Below the pieces are notes generated by a model that made no database searches, had not been told where the DNA came from, and saw nothing but the letters and a program-made list of their open reading frames with translations. A DNA stretch of 64,000 bases from Zhengitettix transpicula (lineage: Eukaryota > Arthropoda > Insecta > Orthoptera > Tetrigidae). This document shows positions 23,795-33,377 of the stretch, piece by piece; the stretch's first letter is position 1, and every line of letters begins with the position of its first letter. The DNA is taken from the NCBI GenBank assembly GCA_037074705.1, contig CM073596.1, positions 14,316,501 to 14,380,500 on the forward strand, written 5' to 3'. Position numbers and translations under genes: made by a program.

Positions 23795-24362
23795 TAAAAA
23801 ATAAAACTAATACGACACACATTATTCATGCATTATGCAAGTGTGACGAAGTCTTAAGGGAAATAAGCTGTCATAAACCAGAATAAATCAGTCCCTATTA
23901 TTTTACGATATAATAAAATTGACACTCAAAGTCTCAGAAGAAAACTTTTATTTCTCAGAGTATTTAAAGCGACAGCTATGATGGAAATGCAGATATTTAA
24001 AAAAATTATTGGAGACGTCCCACTGGAGAAGAAGTGGTCGTGAAGCTATCGAAGAAGTGTCACTCGGTGATGGCAGCAGAGGCTCACAATGAGTTCCACG
24101 AAACGTGAAAATGAATTTCCTCCATCAAGCTCACTCTGCTCTTATATCCGAAGTTTTAATTAAAAATTTCAGTCGCACGATGATATGATACACTTTTTAA
24201 GTTTCGTAAATGTGCGCGTGAGTGTATGAATTATATATTAACAATTTGTGACATCCTTTCTACACGGTTACTGAATTTTCTTACAGCCCCGACTAAACCA
24301 ATGTAATTTGAACCTATGCATGTAATATATATTGTATAAAATTATAATAATTAGATAAATAT
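23795..24362. other. Intergenic; nothing recognised
   Basis: AT-rich DNA between the Helitron complex and the inverted repeat. No ORF above 60 codons and no shared repeat seen. Confidence 0.5.
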
Positions 24363-24386
24363 GAAGCCAAATTACTGACAAAAATA

Positions 24387-24497
24387 AATTCTGAAAACTC
24401 AAACATCCGGAATGAACAAATCGAAGAGGCTATACATGTCACTACTCAAACACTGGATCTTTCTAAATCACAAAACCTCGATTATAAATTAAAAAAG
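24387..24497 (+). pseudogene. Exon-like segment, inverted paralogue of 26985-27148
   Basis: The plus strand is open here and translates to NSENSNIRNEQIEEAIHVTT, then QTLDLSKSQNLDYKLKK. This aligns with the minus-strand segment near 27.0 kb with conservative changes. It lacks the six residues APGRRK, an in-frame 18-base difference. The splice donor of the other copy (AAG|GTAATT) is AAG|ATAATT here, so a functional exon end is lost. Upstream the frame stays open for a few more codons (from about 24349), but no acceptor is evident. The protein family is not recognised. Confidence 0.4.
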
Positions 24498-25131
24498 ATA
24501 ATTTTCTAGTTTCATGACCTAAATTATTTTTTAGAAATCATTATCATTAATCTCCATGTGTCAATGGCAAAAAATAAACCAACCACATGGAGTTGAAAAT
24601 AGATTTTTTAAAACTAATATCTGCTGTTAATCAATAAATTAAGAAAATTTATGTCGTGGTTAAAACTATTGTCTTTCATTGCCTACTTTCGAGAAGATCA
24701 TATTGTGGGCTTTTACAGTGAAAATTAAATTATAATTCAATAAAAGAAGGTAAAGAAAATATATCCCAGCACTTGTTTCTGTCCCTGTGGAATCAAAATT
24801 TAATTACCGGTGAAGCTCACAAATGGAAGGCAAAAACCACAAAACTGAAACTGGTAGTTTTGAAAATTAGAAATCTGTAGTAAGTTAATTGTAATTCCAT
24901 CTCTAAAACGACAATTGCAAATCCAATCTCCGTGAAAGTTGTGAAAACAGGAAAAAACTCACGTTGAAATGACAAGCAATAAAAATGTTTAAAAGTTTCC
25001 CTCATTCAAATTCACGTCTCTTCCTTGTTCTCCAAGCGGCGAATATTCCATTATAATATATAAACGACTTCCTCAGTCAAAACTATAATTCTTGTTTACT
25101 AATTTTTGTTCAAAAAATTTGTACTTAAACT

Positions 25132-26284
25132 GGAAGGTCTGCGAGGGGTATTCTCTCGCAGGCAGTACCTGCGAGGGATGTTCTCTCGCAGACAGAACTT
25201 TGTAGGAGAGACAGGAAGGGGCTACCTTTGGGGATGCCTTTTCCTCTCTCCGTTTTTGAACTAAGGTTCCCACAAGCCGAGGCACCTCGGCCTGTTTTAA
25301 GAGGTGTCACAGACCTTGGGCATACTGTAAGAGTTGTTCACTGTTCCCATTGTAACAATACTATTCGAGGTACGGCGAAGGGAATGCTGCGACCCCACAG
25401 CAAACCGCTATCGGAAGGGCGTGCGACAAGTACCCACAGCCAGTACTTAGGAATTGTATTTTTGGAAACAAAATATAACTTTTATTTATTCAGGACCGAA
25501 TAATTTTTATAATTAATCTATTATTATATTTCCTTAGTATAATACATGTTCTTACTTCAATCAGCTATTCTTATGAACTATTCCAATTCTCATCAAACGA
25601 TTACATTCCTTGGACCTTCGCTCTCTACTTTATACATTTTACTCTCCTCTTTTACAGTTTTCCTTATCTGTTTCGTTCATATTTGTTCTTATATATGTCA
25701 TTTTGATTCTATTCAACGTATTATAAATCGGCCGACATGTTACTATCTCCCTCTGTGTCGTTCCCACATCAGTGTATTATTTACTTAATTTCGTATTTCT
25801 TTCCCGTATTTGTTAGGGGATGCCTTCTCCTCTTTCTGGTTTTTTGAAGTAAGATTCCCACAATCCGAGGCACCTCAGTCAGTTTTTAGAGGTTTATGTT
25901 CCGGGATTGTAGACCTTGGGCATACGGTAGGACTCGTCCGCTATTTTCATTGGTATAGTCGGCCAGCTGCCTCCCAAACTGGTCAAGGCACGGAGACGGG
26001 AAAGCTGAAACCCCACAGCTAACCCCTCTCCCGCCACCGGAAGGGCGTGGGTCAAGTACCAAATGCCCGACCTACTTAATGCAGGTTTTTCTAGGGTTTT
26101 CCCTGCATCACTTTTAGGCGAAATGCCGGGTAGGATCCTTAAACCATAGCCCGGGGGCCCTAGTTAACCCTTGGCTACCTTCCTCTACCTTTCCGCATCC
26201 CACCTTTCAGATCCCTTCCTACTCTGTTAAAGGGGAGTTGCCACTATGTGAATTACCCTCAAGTAGCCAGTTAACCTAAAAAAA
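25132..26284 (+). mobile_element. Composite family A element (A8)
   Basis: It runs in order: two head hairpins (25139-25197); the front half of a standard family A body to GACAAGTACCCA (25436); a 380-bp block beginning CAGCCAGTACTTAGG; a second full family A body (from about 25816); and an A-tail at 26278-26284. The whole is flanked by TGTACTTAAACT at 25120-25131 and 26285-26296. The 380-bp block and second body match A1 in inverted orientation. One pair of direct repeats around both parts suggests a single chimeric insertion. ORFs at 25228-25503, 25546-25788 and 25810-26022 are frames of the repeat. Confidence 0.8.
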
Positions 26285-26984
26285 TGTACTTAAACTCTGA
26301 AAAAAATTAAATAACTGTTCTAGGATTTACATCATTTCAACAATTTATTATAATCAATATGGAATCATTTTAATCTGAATTTTAATAGTTATAGAAAACC
26401 GTTAAATTTTTCCAAGCATTACCAATCTTTCTTCATACCAATATTCTTTATATCCGGTCTATATAATAATTATTCATGTATTTCATGCGAGGTATGAACC
26501 CTCTTTGGTGAACTATGTATCCGGTTATATAATTTATAAATTTATAATCTCGTTTTATATTCACTATTTAACGGACATATTTTCTCTTACATTTTCCTTC
26601 TTTCACGATATTTTAAAAACAATCGTCTAACACCCTCAACGTCTTTAGCACAGTGATCCTCAGTTTCCTCAGTAGATTACAGGGACATAAACAAATTTGG
26701 ATATATTTTCCTTGTCTTCTTTTATTGAATTATAATTTTTTTGTTTCCACTGTAAAAGCCCACAATACGATCTTCTCGAAAGTAGGCAATTAAAGTCCTC
26801 AGAAAGCCAATAGTTTTAACCATGACATAATTTTTTTTAATTTATTGATTAACAGCAGATATTAGTTTTAAAAAAATCTATTTTCAGCTCCATGTGGCTG
26901 GTTTAGTTTAGCCATTGACACATTAAGATTAATAATAATGATTTGTAAAAAGAAAAAATTTGGGTCATGAAACTATAAAATTAC

Positions 26985-27148
26985 CTTTTTCCATTTGTGA
27001 TACAGTTTTTGTGATTTCGGAAGATCCAGTGTTTGAGTAGTAACATGAATAGCCTTTCGTCTGCCTGGCGCCTCTTCTATTTGTTCTTTCCGGATGTTTG
27101 CGTTTCCAGGAGGTTCGCTGTTCCATTGGTGACAATGTTTCCAGTCGA
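26985..27148 (-). CDS. Candidate internal exon of an unidentified gene or gene fragment
   Basis: On the minus strand a good acceptor (GTTTATTTACAG) precedes 164 bases that stay open as two bases plus 54 codons, and AAG|GTAATT forms a good donor at the end. The peptide begins DWKHCHQWNSEPPGNANIRK, continues EQIEEAPGRRKAIHVTTQTL and ends DLPKSQKLYHKWKK. It is hydrophilic, lysine-rich and matches no family I recognise. An inverted paralogue at 24387-24497 preserves the frame, which favours past coding function. No other exon was found nearby, so it may be a duplicated gene fragment or part of a retroelement. The overlapping 109-codon ORF at 26965-27294 is in another frame. Confidence 0.35.
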
Positions 27149-27441
27149 CTGTAAATAAACACACAACGGCGAACGTGTTGTCTTAAACAACAAAAATGGT
27201 TCTGGAGTTGACGTACAACAATGAACACATTCACTCGTCGCGTAGGAACTGCACAAATGGCGTAGACAAAATAATTGAAAACTTTATTAAACATTCCAGT
27301 TATTATTAAAGATGTGATAAATGCATTTGAAGAACGTATATATTTATTTCAAGCTGTTTTATTAAACGTAATTCTTTAGTTCTTCCAGGCCATTTGTATC
27401 AGATTTTCTATATTATTACGAGGATCATCATAGTGTCTTTT

Positions 27442-28019
27442 TTAAAAAGGTCAGCGAGGTCTATTCTCTCGCAGGCAATACCTGCGTGGGATGTTCTCTC
27501 GCAGGCAGAACCTTTTAGGAGAGATACGAAGAGGCTACCTTTGGGTATGCCTTTTCCTCTCCGTTTTTGAAGTAAGGTTCCCACAAGCCGAGGCACCTCG
27601 ACCTGTTCTGAGAGGTGTATGTTCCGGGGTCACAGACCTTGGGCATACGGTAAGAGTTGTTCGCTATTCCCATTGGAATAGTCGGCCAGCTGCCTCCTAA
27701 ACTGGTCGAGGCACGGAGAAGGGAATTCTGCGTCCCCACAGAAAACTCCTCTCCCGCTATCGGAAGGCCGTGGGACAAGTACTAAATGCCCGACCTACCT
27801 GATGCAGGTTTTTCTAGGGTTTTCCCTGCATTACTTTTAGGCGAATGCCGGGTAGGATCCTTGAACTATAGCCCGGGGCCCTAGTTAACCCTTGACTACC
27901 TTCCTCTACCCTTCCGCATCCCCCTTTTCAAATCCATTCCTATGCTATTCAAGGGAAGTTGCCACCATGTGGATTACCCTCAAGTAGCCTGTTACCCTAA
28001 AAAAATTAAAAAAATAAAA
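27442..28019 (+). mobile_element. Family A, full-length copy (A9)
   Basis: The head hairpins lie at about 27459-27513 (GCGAGGTCTATTCTCTCGC and CCTGCGTGGGATGTTCTCTC, each with mismatches), followed by the complete body and a tail CCTGTTACCC plus A-rich sequence. Direct repeats CATAGTGTCTTTT flank it at 27429-27441 and 28020-28032. This is the best copy for defining the standard element at about 580 bp. ORFs at 27408-27596, 27491-27700 and 27515-27778 are repeat frames. Confidence 0.9.
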
Positions 28020-28032
28020 CATAGTGTCTTTT

Positions 28033-29109
28033 AAATATCTTAATATAAGTGACAAAGTTTATTTTATATTTAATCCCAGACTCTACACTTTATATTTTAA
28101 ATTTATCTATCCAGAAAAAAAAATCGTTATGTATTAAAATTAAAAATTATGTGGCAAATCAGAAATATAATACAATAATTACTGGTCAGATAATTCAGAA
28201 ATATATGTATTAAATTTTAACATAATTAATTTTTTTGTATTAATTAAAATGTATCGTCCGCAAAATTCAGACGTCTGTAGGCAATAAAAATAATTATGCG
28301 ACCTTGAAGCTATATATTAAATATATGCATTATGTTTATGATGGTTTCGAAAATTTAGCTAAATATTTAAACAGGTTCTCAACAAACCCAACATTATAAA
28401 AACCTTTTAAATATCTATTGCTTAAAACAAAACCCCAAAAAATACGGTTTTTTGGAATTAAAAAATTAAATATATTTTCTATAATTAATTTTCAGACACG
28501 TGGATTCTGTCATCATTAAACTTTTAATAGAGTCCGCGGCGCGTAATCACAGTTAAACTCAAACTTGACGTTTCTATTCTTCTTCGTAATTTTTAAAACT
28601 AAATTAGCGAGTTCGGCGAGTTGGCAAGGGACTACTCGCTTTTCCTTTATGAATGCGGAGCAAAATGTGAGTGGCTACAATCCTATTTCGTGAGTAACTA
28701 ATATCTACTTCTGGAGTCCCTTTGCGCAGTGCTTTGCCCTCTGGCTGTTGCCTTGTAAATAACGAGAAACGTGCCCTGGCTTTTGTAAGCGCGGCGCCTC
28801 TGAGTGCCAGCCATGGTCTTCAATTCCTCCGGCGAACGCTGCTCCATTACTTTAGTGCTGGTAGTTGGGGTAACAAAATAAAAATGATTATGATGGACAA
28901 AAATGACTTTAAGATTTAAGTTTTGTGCAAACTTTTACACACAACGCCCTTTGTATGATTTAAAAATAGACGAGTGCATCTCTATTAGGAATCTTTTCCA
29001 AAAAGATATAACGCGAGAACAAAGCTATAAACCGCGGAGACACGAACAATATTTGGTAGGCAAGAAACGCTGTACTGATTAAAAACGCAGAGTTCTAAAT
29101 TTTATTTGA
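28033..29109. other. Intergenic; one GC-richer patch
   Basis: AT-rich to 28500. A GC-richer patch at about 28600-28870 is open for 65 codons on the plus strand (28722-28919), rich in A, S and L. No homology recognised. Confidence 0.45.
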
Positions 29110-30715
29110 ATTCTTTACTGACTAAAGGTCTGTAATTTCTGGAAGATCCTTTCCGCTGGTGCCAATACTTAAATTAGATGTCGTTCGAAGAGCACGATGA
29201 AACATTAATTTGACTGAGGGAGTCGTTTATATATTTTTAATAGATTATATCGTTTCGAGACTATATTATTATAATACAAAAAATAATTCCAGATAAACAT
29301 GTTTTTGACCTGGCTTCAATTACTTAAAAAAACACATAATTTCTTAAATTAGTTGTCTTTCGAAGAGCACGATGGAACATTAATTTGACTGAGGGAGTCG
29401 TTTATGTAATTTTAATAGATCATGTCGTTTCGAGACTATACTATTATAATACAAAAATAATTCCAAATGAACATGTTTTTGACCTGGCTTCAATTAGTTA
29501 AAACAAAAACAGATAATTTATCGTAGTCCTCGTCGGCTGGGCCAATACTCAAATTAGTTGTCTTTCGAAGAGCTCGATGGAACATTAATTTGACTGACGA
29601 ACTCGTTTATATAATTTTAATAGATTCTGTCGTTTGGATACTATACTACTATAATACAAAAATAATTCCAGATAAACATGCTTTTGACCTGGCTTCAATT
29701 CGTTTGAAAAAAACAGCAGATAATTTCTCGTCAGCTGGTTCCAATACTTAAATTATTTGTCCTACGAAGAGCACGATGAAACATTAATTTGACTGAGGGA
29801 GTCGTTTATATAATTTTAATACATTCTGTCGTTTGGAAACTATACTATTGTAATTCCAAAATAATTCCAGATGAACATGTTTTTGACCTGGCTTCAGTTC
29901 GTTAAAAAAAACAGTTAATTTCTCGTAGTTCTTCGTCAGCTGGTGCCAATACTTAAATTAGTTGTCTTTCGAAGAGCACGACGGAACAATTATTTGACTG
30001 AGGGAGTCGTTTATATAATTTTAATAGATTCTGTCATTTGGAGACTATACTATTATAATACAAACATAATTCCAGATGAACATGTTTCTGCCGTGGCTTC
30101 AATTCGTTAAAAATCAGAGAGAATTTCTCGAATACCTCGTCAGGTGGTGCCAATACAATAATGTAGTTGTCGTTTGAAGAGCACGATTGATTATTAATTT
30201 GACTGAGGGAGTCGTTTATACAATTTTAATAGATTTTGTCGTTTGGAGACTATACTATTATAATACAAAAATAATTCCAAATGAACATTTTTTTGACCTG
30301 GCTTCAATTCGTTAAAAAATAACCAGATAATTTGTCGTAATCCTCGACAGCTGGTGCCAATACTTAAATATGTTGTCTTTCGAAAAGCACGACTGAACAA
30401 TAATTTGACTGAGGGAGTCGTTTATATAATTTTAATAGATTCTGTCGTTTGGAGACTATACTATTATAATCCAAAATAATTCCAGATGAACATATTTTTG
30501 ACCTGGCCCAAATTCGTTAAAAAAACAGAGATAATTTCTGGAAGACCTCGTCAGATGGTGCCAATACTTAAATTAGTTGTCGTTCGAAGTGAACGATGAA
30601 ACATTAATTTGACTGAGGGAGTCGTTTATATAATTTTAATAGATTCTGTCGTTTGGAGACTATACTATTAAAAAAATTCCAGATGAACATGTTTTTGACC
30701 TGGATTCAATACCTT
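29110..30715. repeat. Satellite array, eight units of about 204 bp
   Basis: CGAAGAGCACGATG-type landmarks recur at 29186, 29361, 29566, 29765, 29970, 30175, 30381 and 30585. Periods are 175, 205, 199, 205, 205, 206 and 204 bp. Each unit carries TAATTTGACTGAGGGAGTCG, TTATATAATTTTAATAGATT, AGACTATACTATTATAAT, TTTTTGACCTGGCTTCAATT and TGGTGCCAATACTTAAATTA. The array ends at GACCTGGATTCAATACC. Unit divergence is modest. There is no coding content; a 68-codon minus-strand ORF at 30194-30400 is incidental. Confidence 0.92.
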
Positions 30716-32258
30716 GATATACGTTAACGAACGGGTATTATTTTTTGAAAAAATAGAACTAATAACTTGTGAAAAAAAAATCATTTGACGACCAATTGTA
30801 TTTCAAATTTGTATAATAGTTTACTTTCACATCAAAACCAAACAATTTAGTGCCAAACGTCCTCAGACCGGTGCTAAGGTCTCGATAGCTGCTTCTCTTG
30901 AATCGAATGTGTTTCGAATATTTATTTGTTTGACTCTGATTCTTAATATTTTCTCCTGAAGACGAACAGAGGTTTTAATGTTCCAAACGTTCGATTCTAT
31001 CAGTTTCGGAATAGGAAGATCCAATCAAGAAAAATTCCATAAATTTCCTTTGTATTCCTTCTTTAGTCAGTACGATTTTAGCAATATGAACATAAGATCA
31101 TTGAAGTTTTCACGTTAAAGTAATTTCAAAGACTAATTTCGGTCGACTCGGAGTATGAACAGTGATTTGAGCTACATCCAGTGAATTGCAGTGGTCAGGC
31201 TTGCCGTTACATTGTCCCGAGGACTTGAATTGGTTCCGCAGTTGTGGCACCTCTGCTCAAGTCCATGACAATAGTTTGGAGCGCCACCTAATTAGTGGCG
31301 CAGCTCGGCACCTTGACATATTAACAACACAATTGCAGAGGTCGGGGGGGATTCATTTGCCACCAGCGGAATTAATCTGTTGTTCTGCAGCTGGAACTAT
31401 TCTGAATTAGTCTAGAATTCGTCTCCCGACGCGGCATTTGTTACGTTTTCCATTAAAACTAAACCAATTTAATTGTCATCTTAAACGCTGTCTTGAGAAT
31501 ATTAACGAATTTAGAAAATGAAGCCGCGGGCGAAATTATCAACAAAGCCTGACTGTTTTCTAAAGATTATGAAAAACCTAAAAATTCCTGGAGTGTCTTG
31601 GGAAGATTTCAACAGTTATATTTTTTGATAACTTTTATAGTCTTTATTTCATATTTAAAACACAAGCATTAAATCTATGAAATAAATATCATCTATTTAT
31701 TTTAAAAGGTGAACATCGTTGTTAACAGGTTAATTCAGACAAAAAAAAGATAATATAAATTCCAAACAACGTTTCTTCAGGCGCTAAGAAGAGCCTAGAG
31801 CGACAAAACTGCACTAGACAGTTGACAAACCTCGAAACGGATCCCAGAAACTTTGTGCGTTATTTGTATCATCACTTCTTTTCTCTGCATTTGGATAACT
31901 TTATTATTATTAATTTTCAATCAGACGTAAAGTTTTCATTTTAACGATCTCATCGTCGGCCCCTTAAAACGGAATGAGTTCAAAAAAATTGGATAAATAG
32001 ATTACAACTAAGTATCATATTTGAATTTCCACTTTATCGAGGTAAAATATAAGGAAAATAGTTTTCCGAATTTATAATTAACAGTGGAGGTTTAGAGGAA
32101 AGTCAACATACGGATAACTGCATTGTCTTTGGAATAGTATGACTTCATTTACGAATATCATAGTTACTTATAATTGTATAAAATAGTCGGATAGCGACGG
32201 GCACGTAAACAAAACTGCGATAAACGTATAATTTAAAAAAAATAAAACCTGTTAAAAT

Positions 32259-32261
<3 letters not shown>
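30716..32261. other. Intergenic with a dispersed fragment of the 440-bp unit
   Basis: At 31838-31945 GGATCCCAGAAACTTTGTGC and a nearby AATTTTCAATCAGACGTAAA recall the head of the 1.9-3.4 kb tandem unit. The second motif is in opposite orientation. The remainder is unassigned. ORF 31186-31410 (74 codons) lies in a GC-richer patch and is not recognised. Confidence 0.5.
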
Positions 32262-32294
<33 letters not shown>

Positions 32295-32741
32295 GGTAGC
32301 AGACTACATGAGGGTAATCCAAATGGTGCCAACTTTAATGGCATAGGAAGGAATTTTAAAAGGGGAGATGCGGAAGGGTAGATAAAGCTCTCCAATGGTT
32401 AAGTAGAGCCCCCGGACTATAATTTAAGGATCCTACCCGGCATTCGTCTAAAAATAACGCAGGACAAACCCTAGAAAACCTGCCTCGGGTAGGTCGGGCA
32501 TTGGGTATTTGTCCCACGCCATTCCGATGGCGGGAGAGGGGTTTTTTATGGGGATGCAGCATTCCCTTCTCCGTGCCTCCACCAGTTTTGGAGGCAGCTG
32601 GCCGACTGTACCGTCTGTCAAGAGTCTGTGTCCCAGGAACATACAGCTCTCTAAACAGACCGAGGTGCCCCGGCTTGCGGGAACCTTAGTTCAAAAACTG
32701 AGAGAGGAAAAGGCATCGCCAAAGGACATAAAAGGTTGTTT
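32262..32741 (-). mobile_element. Family A copy with (TA)n tail (A10)
   Basis: The tail side is a TA run (32262-32292) in place of an A-tail, followed by GAGGGTAGCAGACTACATGA and the body to AGGCATCGCCAAAGGACA. It is truncated on the head side. Flanking direct repeats are not clear. ORFs on both strands are repeat frames. Confidence 0.8.
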
Positions 32742-32745
32742 TTAC

Positions 32746-32753
<8 letters not shown>

Positions 32754-32787
<34 letters not shown>

Positions 32788-33365
32788 TTATTTATTTATT
32801 TATTTATTTTAGGGCAACCGGCTACATGAGGGTAATCCACCTTGGGCAACTCCCCTTTAATAGCATAGGAAGGGATTTGAAAGGGTGGTTGCGGAAGGGT
32901 AGAGGAAGGTAGCCAAGGGTTACTAGGGCCCCCAAGCTATAGTTTAAGGATCCTACCCGGCATTCGGCTAAAGAAATGCAGGGAAAATCCTAGAAAAACC
33001 TGCATCGGGTGGTCGGGCATTGGGTACTTGTTCCACGCCCTTCCGATATCGGGAGAGGAGTTTGCTGTGGACACGCAGCATTCCCTTCTCCGTGCCTCGA
33101 CCAGTTTAGGAGGCAGCTGGCCGACTATTCCAATGGGAATAGCGGACAACTCTTACCGTATGCCCAAGGTCTGTGACCCCGGAACTTACTCCTCTCAGGA
33201 CAGACCGAGGTGACTCAGTTTGTGGGAACCTTAGTTCAAAAACGGAGAGGAAAAGGCATCCCCAAAGGTAGCCCCTTCGTGTCTCTCCTATAAGGTTCTG
33301 CCTGCGAGAGAACATCCCTCGCAGGTACTGCCTGCGAGAGAATAGCCCTCGCAGCAGTCTCTGCA
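32754..33365 (-). mobile_element. Family A copy with microsatellite tail (A11)
   Basis: The tail is (TA)n then (TTTA)n, read on the plus strand at 32754-32811. The body is near complete and two perfect-arm hairpins form the head (33299-33356). TTACAATTATAT flanks it at 32742-32753 and 33366-33377. Because the tail lies inside the duplicated target, the simple repeat belongs to the element and was not there before. ORFs 32937-33149, 33028-33213 and 33106-33366 are frames of the repeat. Confidence 0.88.
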
Positions 33366-33377
33366 TTACAATTATAT

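Larger units (their letters stand above)
24387..27120. repeat. Large inverted duplication with 380-420-bp arms
   Basis: The left arm (24387-24768) and right arm (26700-27120) are reverse complements with scattered differences. Landmarks include ACTCAAACACTGGATCTT, TTTTAAAACTAATATCTGCT and TTGCCTACTTTCGAGAAGAT with their complements. The spacer of about 1.9 kb contains the composite family A element and AT-rich DNA. Both arms contain an exon-like open segment at their outer ends followed by intron-like DNA, so the duplicated unit looks like exon plus intron. Confidence 0.85.

Noticed and set aside
14798..26284. A1 and the second half of A8 as terminal inverted repeats of one 11-kb element
   Set aside because: Each is a separate member of a retroposon family. 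A8 has its own target duplication, and unrelated nested elements lie between.
27442..28019. Family A as a tRNA-derived SINE
   Set aside because: No convincing A and B boxes were found in the head region, and the head folds as simple hairpins rather than a cloverleaf.
29110..30715. The 204-bp array as CRISPR or as a coding repeat protein
   Set aside because: Units are far too long for CRISPR repeats, the whole unit is conserved rather than repeat plus unique spacer, and no frame stays open across units.
33299..33356. The paired CCTGCGAG/CTCGCAGG hairpins as a CRISPR-like array
   Set aside because: Only one or two units occur per copy, they sit at a fixed place in a retroposon, and the genome is eukaryotic.
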